Assembly (NCBI GenBank): GCA_046566095.1
Contig: JBKHXI010000006.1
Location: 1-41,818 of the forward strand
Direction: 5' to 3'
Length of the DNA stretch: 41,818 nt
DNA from: CAMPJU01 sp046566095
GTDB taxonomy: Bacteria; Pseudomonadota; Gammaproteobacteria; Xanthomonadales; Xanthomonadaceae
In this document: in pieces, positions 33,545-41,818 of the stretch
Position numbering within the stretch: the stretch's first letter is position 1
How the letters are laid out: each line of letters opens with the position of its first letter
Notes under the pieces: model-generated
Databases searched by the model: none
Seen by the model: the letters and a program-made list of their open reading frames with translations, nothing else
Told to the model about the DNA's origin: nothing
Made by a program: the position numbers and the translations under genes

Positions 33545-34761
33545 GCCGCCGCGAACAGCTGGACGCGGTGGTCGTGGGCGGCGGCGTGGTCGGCGCCGCC
33601 GCGGCGCTGGCGCTGGCCGCGCAGGGGCTTCAGGTCGCCCTGGTCGAGGCGCGGCCGCCGGCGCCGTGGCAGGCCGCGACGCCGGACCTGCGGGTCTACG
33701 CCTTCGCCCCCGACAGTGCGCGGCTGCTGGATCGCCTGGGCGCCTGGGCGCCGGTGGCGGCGGCGCGGATCCAGCCCTACCGGCGGATGCGGGTCTGGGA
33801 CGCGGCCGGCGGCGGCGAACTGCGGTTCGACGCCGACCGCCTTGGGCAGGCGCAGCTGGGCTGGATCGTCGAGCACGGGCTGCTGGTCGACCGGCTGTGG
33901 GCGGCCTTGCCGGCGGCGGGCGTGCGCCTGCATTGCCCGGCCCGGGTGGTCGCGTTGGCGCAGGACGAGGCTTCGCTGCGCCTGGACCTGGACGACGGCA
34001 CCCGCATCGCCGCACGCGTCGCGGTCGCCGCCGACGGCGCCGATTCGGCCCTGCGCGCCCTCGCCGGGGTCGCCGTGGACGCACGCCCGCACGGCCAGCG
34101 CGGCCTGGTCGCCTACCTGGCCTGCGAGCGGCCGCACGAGGCCACGGCCTGGCAGCGGTTCCTGTCGACCGGTCCGCTGGCGCTGCTGCCCTGTCCGCCG
34201 CTGCCGCTGGAGGGCGGATCCGCGGGCCACGCCTGTTCGCTGGTCTGGACCCTGCCGGAGGCGGAGGCGGCGCGGGTACAGGCGCTCGGGGACGCGGCCT
34301 TCGCACGGGCGGTGACGCGCGCCTCCGACGCACGGCTCGGGGCGCTGCGGCCGCTGTCGCGGCGGCTGGCATTCCCGCTGCGCACCCAGCTGGCGCGGCA
34401 GGCGCTGGCCGGACGGGTGCTGCTGCTGGGCGATGCGGCGCACGTGGTGCATCCGCTGGCCGGGCAGGGCGTGAACCTGGGCCTGCGCGACGTCGCCGCG
34501 CTGGCCGCCACGGTCGCGGCCGCACACGAGCGCGGCGCGGCCTGGGACGCGCCGTCGCGGCTGCGGCGCTGGGCGCGGACGCGGGCCTCGGACAACGCGC
34601 TGGCCGCGCGCGCGTTCGCCGCCATCGACCGGCTCTACAGCAACCAAGCGCCCCTGGCCGTCGCGGTGCGTGGCCCCCTGCTCGGCCTGGCCGGTCGCCT
34701 GCCGCCGCTGGTGCGCGGCCTGTGGCGGCAGGCGGCAGGCGCCGAGGGTCCCGTCCCCTAG
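33541..34761 (+). CDS. UbiH/UbiF/UbiI-family ubiquinone hydroxylase
   Basis: A 406-residue paralogue of UbiH. FAD motifs VVVGGGVVGAAAALALA, VAADGADSALR and LLLGDAAHVVHPLAGQGVNL are present, plus PDLRVYAFAPDSARLLD. GDAAH and overall pattern fit the UbiI/UbiF/VisC side of the family, which hydroxylates ring C5 or C6 in aerobic ubiquinone synthesis; which position cannot be told from sequence. Coupled to ubiH and convergent with the EF-hand gene. Confidence 0.88.
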   Translation: MSRREQLDAVVVGGGVVGAAAALALAAQGLQVALVEARPPAPWQAATPDLRVYAFAPDSARLLDRLGAWAPVAAARIQPYRRMRVWDAAGGGELRFDADRLGQAQLGWIVEHGLLVDRLWAALPAAGVRLHCPARVVALAQDEASLRLDLDDGTRIAARVAVAADGADSALRALAGVAVDARPHGQRGLVAYLACERPHEATAWQRFLSTGPLALLPCPPLPLEGGSAGHACSLVWTLPEAEAARVQALGDAAFARAVTRASDARLGALRPLSRRLAFPLRTQLARQALAGRVLLLGDAAHVVHPLAGQGVNLGLRDVAALAATVAAAHERGAAWDAPSRLRRWARTRASDNALAARAFAAIDRLYSNQAPLAVAVRGPLLGLAGRLPPLVRGLWRQAAGAEGPVP

Positions 34762-34839
34762 CGCGAAGTGGCGGGGACAACGCCGAAACAAGCGGCGCCC
34801 CGGGCGGGCGCTGTCAGCGCGGACGCGGATCCGGCGGCG

Positions 34840-35193
34840 TCAGCGCCAGTCGCGCCAGGCCTTGTACTCGGCGAGGCTGAGCCGGCCGTCGCCGTCCGCG
34901 TCGAAACGGTCGAACTGCGCGGCCAGGCCGGCGTCGGCGGCGGCTTCGCTGCGGTCGATCGAGCCGTTGCCGTCGGCATCGGTGGCCAGGAAGTTGCTCC
35001 GGATCGGATCGTTGGGCATCGAGCGTACGGTCACCAGCTGGTCGGGCTCGGCAGCCACCTGCGCCTCCACCTGCACCGATGCGGCCGTGCCCTGCGATGC
35101 ATCGCCGGTCACGGCCTGGGCGAGTGCCGGCGCGGCCAGTGCCGGGATCGCCAGCAGCACGATCGACATGTGCGAACGCCAGTTGCGGGGCAT
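34840..35193 (-). CDS. Secreted EF-hand calcium-binding protein
   Basis: A 117-residue protein with signal peptide (about 1-26, ending PALAQA) and two canonical EF-hand loops: residues 72-83 (DADGNGSIDRSE) and 98-109 (DADGDGRLSLAE), each with the 1-3-5-12 acidic ligands. It should bind two calcium ions in the periplasm or outside. ATG 35193 has GGAGGA ten bases upstream; the internal Met9 is a weaker option. Role unknown; small EF-hand proteins are common in this group. An inverted-repeat region lies just upstream. Confidence 0.87.
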   Translation of the reverse strand: MPRNWRSHMSIVLLAIPALAAPALAQAVTGDASQGTAASVQVEAQVAAEPDQLVTVRSMPNDPIRSNFLATDADGNGSIDRSEAAADAGLAAQFDRFDADGDGRLSLAEYKAWRDWR

Positions 35194-35226
35194 GTGCGGT
35201 CCTCCAGGGCGGGGACGCAGGACGCT

Positions 35227-35254
35227 ACGACCGGTCGTGCGAACCGCACGTCAA
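35227..35254 (-). promoter_or_regulatory. Palindrome and promoter-like element upstream of the EF-hand gene
   Basis: ACGACCGGTCGT (35227-35238) is a perfect 12-bp palindrome overlapping a second inverted repeat GTGCG-AAC-CGCAC (35237-35249). On the minus strand TTGACG, one mismatch from a sigma-70 -35, lies at 35254-35249. No good -10 follows at 16-18 bp, so the promoter call is weak; the palindrome could be an operator. Confidence 0.35.
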
Positions 35255-35280
35255 GCCACGCTGTATGGCTTCTGAAACGT

Positions 35281-36378
35281 TCATCCAGCGCCGTGGGGCG
35301 CGGCCAGCACGGTGATCTCCTCGCGGTCGTGGTACAGCTGGCGGGCGCGCAGCCGCAGCGGGCGGCCGGCTTCGCGCTGCAGCAGGTCCAGGCACAGGCG
35401 CACTTCGTCCCAGCGCCTGCGCATCGGCAGCTTGAGGTTGAACAGGGCCTGCCGGCACCAGCCCTCGCGCAGCCAGGTCGCGATCCGCGCGGCGACCCGG
35501 CGCGGCTGCTCGACCATGTCGCAGACCAGCCAGTCCAGCGGCTGCGGCGGCTGCCAGGTGAAGCCGTCGGCGCACAGGTGCTCGACCAGGCCGGTGTCGA
35601 GCAGGGCCGGGCGCAGCGGGCCGTTGTCGACCGCCACCACCCGCAGGTGGTGGCGCGCCAGCACCCAGGTCCAGCCGCCGGGCGCCGCGCCCAGGTCGGC
35701 GGCGCGCATGCCCGGCTGCAGCAGGCGCCGGCGCCCGGCGTCGTCGAGCAGAACCAGCAGCGCCTCTTCCAGCTTCAGCGCCGAGCGCGAGGGCGCGTCC
35801 GGGTGCAGCCGCAGGCGCGGAATGCCCAGCGGCCAAGGCGCGCTGTCGGCGGGGTCGGAGGCCGCCAGCAGCAGATGGTCGCCGGCCAGGAAGCAGGCGT
35901 GCAAGCGGCGCGCACCGGGCAGGTCCCGGCCGGCCAGCAGCCCGGCCCGGCGCAGGGCCGGGCGCAGCGCGTTCCCGAAACTGCGGGCCAGGCCGGCCAG
36001 CGGCCTGCCGGCGTCCGAGTCCGGGTGCTCCATCCACAGCGCGCCGAACGGCGGCTGCGCCGTGCGGGCGCCGTCCGCCGGGGACAGGGCGGCGAGCGTC
36101 TGCAGGACCGGCGTCAGGCGGTCGCGCACCGGCAGCCCGCGCAGGTCCGCCAGCAGTTCGAGTTTCTGGCGCGCGAACACCAGCCGGTCGAAGGGCAGGG
36201 CCCGCGACAGCGCACCGGGCGGCGCGTCGGGCGCGCCGGCGGCGAACAGGACGTGGGCCTGGCCGCGCACGGCGCGGGCGTGGCCGGGCACGCCCGCGCC
36301 GGCGGCGCGTTCGGCCAGCTCGGCGGCCAGTTCGGGCTCGAAGCCGGCCCGGCAGTACAGCAGCAGCGTGTCGTTCAT
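35281..36378 (-). CDS. rlmM: 23S rRNA (cytidine(2498)-2'-O)-methyltransferase RlmM
   Basis: A 365-residue enzyme with N-terminal THUMP-like region (LLLYCRAGFEPELAAEL) and a C-terminal RrmJ-like Rossmann methyltransferase. The SAM motif is ADLGAAPGGWTW; the catalytic K-D-K pattern is carried by SALKLEEAL, WLVCDMVEQP and FNLKLPMRRRW. ATG 36378 starts at the conserved MNDTLLLYCRAGFE. The 71-bp gap from the deaminase stop suggests it may belong to the same transcript as glnS. Confidence 0.93.
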   Translation of the reverse strand: MNDTLLLYCRAGFEPELAAELAERAAGAGVPGHARAVRGQAHVLFAAGAPDAPPGALSRALPFDRLVFARQKLELLADLRGLPVRDRLTPVLQTLAALSPADGARTAQPPFGALWMEHPDSDAGRPLAGLARSFGNALRPALRRAGLLAGRDLPGARRLHACFLAGDHLLLAASDPADSAPWPLGIPRLRLHPDAPSRSALKLEEALLVLLDDAGRRRLLQPGMRAADLGAAPGGWTWVLARHHLRVVAVDNGPLRPALLDTGLVEHLCADGFTWQPPQPLDWLVCDMVEQPRRVAARIATWLREGWCRQALFNLKLPMRRRWDEVRLCLDLLQREAGRPLRLRARQLYHDREEITVLAAPHGAG

Positions 36379-36449
36379 CGGCGCGCCGGCCGCGCGGCAG
36401 GGCAGCGGCGGCGCCGGGCGGCGGGTCGCGGGCGCAGCCGGCGCATGCC

Positions 36450-37049
36450 TCAGTAGACGATGCCGCCGCGGGCGCCGTAGTCGCGCAGCACGGCGCACGC
36501 GGCCTCGCGGTGCAGGTCGCGCACGACCGCGATGCCGCGGCGCTCGAGCTCGCCGACCCAGTCGGCCGGCAGCGGGCCCTCGTCGAACTCGGTCAGCGCC
36601 ATCACATCCTCGCTGCGTGCGCCGATCAGCAGGCGGTCGATCCCGGCCCAGAAACTGGCGCCGTAGCACTGGCAGCAGGGCTGGGCGGACGTGGCCAGGG
36701 TGTAGGCGCCCAGGTGCGCGCCGGTCGTCTCGTCGCGGTTCAGGCGCGAACGGCCGATGCGCTGCTGGGCCAGCATGAAGGCCATGGTCTCGGCATGCGC
36801 CACCGAGCAGGCCTGCGGCAGCACCCGGTTGACGCCGACCGCGACCAGCCGATGGTCCGGCCCGAACACCGCCGCGCCGAACGGCCCGCCGCTGCCGGCC
36901 TCGACGTTGCGCCGCGACAGGTCGATCGCCAGCGCGACCTTGTCCGCATCGCCCGGGTAGCTGCGCCCGGCATCGATGGCATCGCCGACCCAGGCCGGCA
37001 GGTCGAGCCGCACCCGGCCCGGCAACACGGATCCCGCGGTGGCGGTCAT
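36450..37049 (-). CDS. Nucleoside/guanine deaminase-family protein
   Basis: A 199-residue zinc deaminase of the cytidine deaminase-like superfamily. The zinc site is His85-Ala-Glu87 (AHAETMA) and Pro124-Cys125-Cys126-Gln127-Cys128, the PCxxC motif with an extra Cys in it; GGPFGAAVF precedes. The pattern resembles guanine or nucleoside deaminases rather than TadA. ATG 37049 overlaps the stop of the lipoprotein gene by 4 bp. Substrate cannot be set from sequence. Confidence 0.85.
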   Translation of the reverse strand: MTATAGSVLPGRVRLDLPAWVGDAIDAGRSYPGDADKVALAIDLSRRNVEAGSGGPFGAAVFGPDHRLVAVGVNRVLPQACSVAHAETMAFMLAQQRIGRSRLNRDETTGAHLGAYTLATSAQPCCQCYGASFWAGIDRLLIGARSEDVMALTEFDEGPLPADWVGELERRGIAVVRDLHREAACAVLRDYGARGGIVY

Positions 37050-37581
37050 TCGGTTGCGGGTGCCGCACCGCCGGTCACGTCCCGGCACTGCCCGGACACG
37101 CACTGGCAGCCGCTGACCTCGGGGAAGCCGCAGACCGAGGACATGCCGCGGGCCGCGCACTCGGCCTGCACGCCGGCCGGGTCGGTCGGGCTGTTCACGT
37201 TGACGCACGAAGGGTAGTAGCCGCAGCAGTTGCCGACGTTCTTGACGGTGCAGTCGGCGTCGGTGCGGCAGCTGCGGTCGAGCGACGCCGGCTCCGGCAG
37301 CACCTCGGGTGGCAGTGGGTCGGACATGCGCGGCGGGACCAGGTCCGCGGGGGGGGCGGGCGGGGCGGCCGGCGGCGCGTCGCCGCTGGTGGCGTCGCGC
37401 CCGGCATCGGCCGCCACCGGCTCCGCGCCGGCCTCCGGGGCGCCGGCGGCATCGCCGGTCTGCGCCGCGCAGGCGGCCAGCAGGCAGGCGATGGCCATCG
37501 CCGCCAGCAGCCCGGCGATGCGGCGCGCCGGCCCGCGGCCGGCCGCTGCCGGTGCTGTCTTGCCCTTCACGGATCGGTTCA

Positions 37582-37582
<1 letters not shown>
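37046..37582 (-). CDS. Cysteine-rich outer-membrane lipoprotein of unknown function
   Basis: A 178-residue protein. A signal peptide ends in a lipobox LLAAC with Cys38 as the lipidated residue and Ala at +2, which favours the outer membrane. An Ala/Pro-rich, acidic linker (about 40-100) tethers a C-terminal domain with ten cysteines, including SCRTDADC, NCCGYYPSC and SGCQCVSGQC. The even number suggests five disulfides. I do not recognise a named family. It overlaps glnS by one base (TGATG) and the deaminase by 4 bp, so it is translated from the glnS message. Confidence 0.8.
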
Positions 37583-39330
<1,748 letters not shown>

Positions 39331-39478
39331 GCGGGCGCGGGCGCTGAAAACGCAAGTGTAGCGGCTGCAGGCGTGACCCCGGTCCGCATGGCCGGCCGGG
39401 CCGTGTCGTATCCTCTGCGCGATCGTTGCCGAACGGACTGCCGCGCGCCGGGACGGGGCGGCAGGTCAGGGGAGGAAC

Positions 39479-39751
39479 ATGCGGGTCGTCTACGAGGCCG
39501 GGCAGCTGTTCGACGCCTACATCGTGCGCCACGCGCTGGAGGACGCCGGGATCCCGGCGTACGTGCGCGGCGAGTCGCTGGTGGGCGGCATCGGCGAACT
39601 GCCGGCCGGCGGCCTGCTCGCGGTATGCGTGCCGGAAGCGGCCTGGCCGCGCGCGCGCGCGATCGTGGAGGCGCTCGCGCTGGGAACGGACGACGCGCCC
39701 GCGCGCGAAGGCCTGGGGGACGGGGATGGGGTGGCGGCGGCGCCCGCCTGA
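39479..39751 (+). CDS. DUF2007 putative signal-transducing protein
   Basis: A 90-residue protein. MRVVYEAGQLFDAYIVRHAL and EDAGIPAYVRGESLVGGIGE with LPAGGLLAVCVPEAAWPRAR are typical of DUF2007 (PII-like fold, function unproven). GGGAGG lies just upstream of ATG 39479. Residues 72-90 are a Gly/Asp/Ala tail. Its 3' end overlaps the start of the diguanylate cyclase gene by 26 bp in another frame, suggesting coupled translation. Confidence 0.85.
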   Translation: MRVVYEAGQLFDAYIVRHALEDAGIPAYVRGESLVGGIGELPAGGLLAVCVPEAAWPRARAIVEALALGTDDAPAREGLGDGDGVAAAPA

Positions 39752-41818
39752 GTGCCGCGCGCCGCGCCAGTCCCGCGTCCCGCGGGACTGGCGGGCATTG
39801 CTGGCCGGCATCGCCCTGGCCGTCCTGGCCGCTTCCGCGCAGGCGATGCAGGCGGGCGATCACGGGCCGCGCGAGCTGCCGCTTGCGGTCGAGATCCTGT
39901 CCGGAGGCGAGCATGGCCGCGACGGCCGCTCGGTGGCCGTCGCCGGCGGCGAGGCGCGCCTGCGGCTGCGTTTCGACCTGCCGCCGGCCGGCGAGGGTGG
40001 CGGCTGGCTGCTGCGGCTGGAGCGCGCCGGCGTCGACCGGCTGGAACTGTCCGGTCACGGCTGGCGCGGCGGGCCGCGTTCATTCTTCGCGCCCGCGGCC
40101 GGCGAGGGCCTGTTGCCCGGTGCCTTCGAGTTCGCGTTGCCGGCGTCGTGGTCGGGGCCGCGGACGCTGGAACTGACGGCGTCCGGGCGCGGGCCCTACG
40201 TCCTGCGCCCGAGCCTGCATTCGGCGCAGGCGGCGATGGCGCTCGAGCACCGCGCGATCGCCCTGTCCGGAGCGCTGTACGCCGGCCTGCTGGTGCTGGC
40301 GCTGATCGCCCTGTCGCTGCTTGGGGCGACCCGCGACCGCGCCTACCTGGCGCTGTTCGGTTTCCTGGCGGCGGCGCTGTGGTTGCTGCTGGCCAACAAC
40401 GGGCATCTGTACGCCTGGCCCGGAGTGCGCGGCTTCGCGCTCTGGGGGCCGGCCGGGATCTGGGCGGCCACGCTGCTCACCGCGGCCTCCGGGGTGTGGC
40501 TGGCCCAGCAGTACGCCGGCCTGCGGGTACATGCGCCGGCGTTGCGGACGCGGCTGTACTGGCTGGCGCTGGTGCTCACCGCCGCCGCCGCGCTGTGCCT
40601 GCTGAACCTGCCGGACCGGCACGGGCTGCTCAAGGCCATGACCGTGGGCGGCTGGATCCTGGGCGTGTGCGGGGCGCTGGCGGCGATCGCGGTCGGGGTC
40701 CGCCGGCAGGTGTGGATGGCGCTGCCGGTGCTGCTGTCGGTGCTGGCGCTGCTGGCGGCCGGGGTGTTCTGGGAGCTGCGGCTGTTCGGGCTGCTGGAGG
40801 ACGGGTTCTGGGTGCGGGTCGGGTTCCAGCTGGCGCTGGTGGCCTGCGCCCTGCTGCTGGCGACCGGGCTGATCGGCCGGATCACCGAGTTCCGCACCGC
40901 GCGCGACCGCGACCGGCTCGCGCGCGACGACTCCGAACGCCGGCTCGAGCGCGAGGCGGCCCGCGCCGACCTGGTGCAGACCCTGCAGAGGAAGCTGCGC
41001 GACCTGCCGCCCGGCGACATGGAATGGGCGGCGTTCCGGGCGGCGTTCGAACGCCTGCTGCCGCTGCTGCGGCTGGAGGCCGGGGCCCTGATCGCCTACG
41101 GCTACCACGGCTTCGACCTGCTGCTGGCCGAGCCGCTGCGCAGCAAGGAGCATTTCGTGACCCTGCTGGCCAACCGGGTGGGGATGATGAAGGGGCTGGC
41201 GCGAACCCAGGCGCCGTTGCAGCTGCCGCTGGAGCAGGAGGTCGAAGGCGAGGGCGCGGCGGCAAGCGCTGCGTCCGCATCCGCTGCCGGCACCGGCAAC
41301 GGTGTCGCGCCGGACGCCGCCCCGCGCCGGCTGCACGCGGTGATCCCGCTGCCGATCCGCGCCCCGGGCTGGGGCGTGCTGCTGCTCGAGCGGCGCGGCA
41401 GCGAACCGTTCACCCACGAGGAACTGGCCTTCGCCAGCGAGCTGGGGCGGCTGGCGGTGCAGCACGCCGACGAGGCCGCGACCGCGCTCAACCTGCGCCG
41501 CTCGGCCGAACTCGACGCCCTGACCGGCGCGCTCAACCGCCGCACCATCGACCTGTGGCTGTCGCGCTGCTTCACCGAGGCGCACCGCCACGGCCAGCCG
41601 CTGGCGGTGCTGTTCGTGGACCTGGACTTCTTCAAGCGGATCAACGACACCCACGGCCATGCCTGCGGCGACACCTGCCTGCAGCAGGTGTCCGAGGCGC
41701 TGCGGCGGGAGCTGGAACCGGGCGACCTGCTCGGCCGCTACGGCGGCGAGGAGTTCATCGTGGTCCTGCCCGGGCGCAACGGCGACAGCGCGCGCCAGGT
41801 CGCCGAGCGCATCCGCGC
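39726..41818 (+). CDS. Membrane diguanylate cyclase with 7TM sensor module, 3' end missing
   Basis: The frame starts most plausibly at ATG 39726 and runs off the window after ~697 residues. A signal peptide (about 23-40, WRALLAGIALAVLAASAQA) leads to a ~140-residue periplasmic domain, then about seven membrane helices (roughly 180-400) in a 7TMR-DISM-like block. A coiled coil (DRDRLARDDSERRLEREAAR) follows, then a GAF-like region with a low-complexity insert, and a GGDEF domain with DALTGALNRR and active site GGEEF at 673-677. The RxxD inhibitory site is replaced by ExxD (EPGD), so product inhibition may be lost. It makes c-di-GMP; the signal is unknown. Confidence 0.88.
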   Translation, partial: MGWRRRPPECRAPRQSRVPRDWRALLAGIALAVLAASAQAMQAGDHGPRELPLAVEILSGGEHGRDGRSVAVAGGEARLRLRFDLPPAGEGGGWLLRLERAGVDRLELSGHGWRGGPRSFFAPAAGEGLLPGAFEFALPASWSGPRTLELTASGRGPYVLRPSLHSAQAAMALEHRAIALSGALYAGLLVLALIALSLLGATRDRAYLALFGFLAAALWLLLANNGHLYAWPGVRGFALWGPAGIWAATLLTAASGVWLAQQYAGLRVHAPALRTRLYWLALVLTAAAALCLLNLPDRHGLLKAMTVGGWILGVCGALAAIAVGVRRQVWMALPVLLSVLALLAAGVFWELRLFGLLEDGFWVRVGFQLALVACALLLATGLIGRITEFRTARDRDRLARDDSERRLEREAARADLVQTLQRKLRDLPPGDMEWAAFRAAFERLLPLLRLEAGALIAYGYHGFDLLLAEPLRSKEHFVTLLANRVGMMKGLARTQAPLQLPLEQEVEGEGAAASAASASAAGTGNGVAPDAAPRRLHAVIPLPIRAPGWGVLLLERRGSEPFTHEELAFASELGRLAVQHADEAATALNLRRSAELDALTGALNRRTIDLWLSRCFTEAHRHGQPLAVLFVDLDFFKRINDTHGHACGDTCLQQVSEALRRELEPGDLLGRYGGEEFIVVLPGRNGDSARQVAERIR

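Overview
The window is about 42 kb of very GC-rich DNA with dense gene packing, many 1-4 bp stop/start overlaps and long shadow reading frames. Gene content and order point to a gammaproteobacterium of the Xanthomonadaceae/Lysobacteraceae (Lysobacter, Luteimonas or a relative): a Pil-Chp type chemosensory tail, the block lptD-surA-pdxA-rsmA-apaG-apaH facing folA, ybbA-ybbP divergent from tesA, a secreted subtilase, and GTAG-headed REP-like repeats. The taxonomic call is inference. I see no tRNA or rRNA gene, CRISPR array, prophage, integrase or transposase; the window looks like chromosomal core.

Layout. 1-4572: end of a Pil-Chp cluster: a CheA-type kinase with fused receiver (5' end missing), a CheB-like protein that has lost its catalytic residues, and a CheW-like protein. 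4663-6849 (minus): rsmE and bioA. 6921-9599 (plus): nudE, cysQ, mazG and a DUF962 membrane protein. 9721-12995 (minus): the YbbAP-type ABC system, overlapping head to head with plus-strand tesA at 12970. 13748-15741: an OmpR-type two-component pair. 15812-16999 (minus): a secreted proteinase K-like protease, divergent from an exported isoaspartyl peptidase (17331-18338). 18551-22010 (plus): dgkA, a TerC-family protein, lgt, thyA, folA. 22187-29181 (minus): apaH, apaG, rsmA, pdxA, surA, lptD, for LPS export, outer-membrane protein folding and housekeeping. 29335-32186: msrB (plus), then an HDAC-like deacetylase, a corrinoid adenosyltransferase with a broken duplicate of its own 5' end, and a DUF6580 membrane protein (all minus). 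32312-34761 (plus): two ubiquinone hydroxylases. 34840-39330 (minus): a secreted EF-hand protein, rlmM, a nucleoside deaminase, a cysteine-rich lipoprotein and glnS. 39479-41818 (plus): a DUF2007 protein and a 7TM-type diguanylate cyclase cut by the window edge.

The least expected signals are small. They are: the catalytically degenerate CheB homologue; a 26-bp head-to-head overlap of ybbA and tesA with a Shine-Dalgarno hidden opposite a signal-peptide coding region and a seven-tract G-rich block in the ybbA message start; a truncated duplicate of the adenosyltransferase gene start; two palindromic repeat families, one supplying the apaH stop codon; and a ten-cysteine lipoprotein translationally coupled to glnS. 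I found no clear-cut new multi-gene system.
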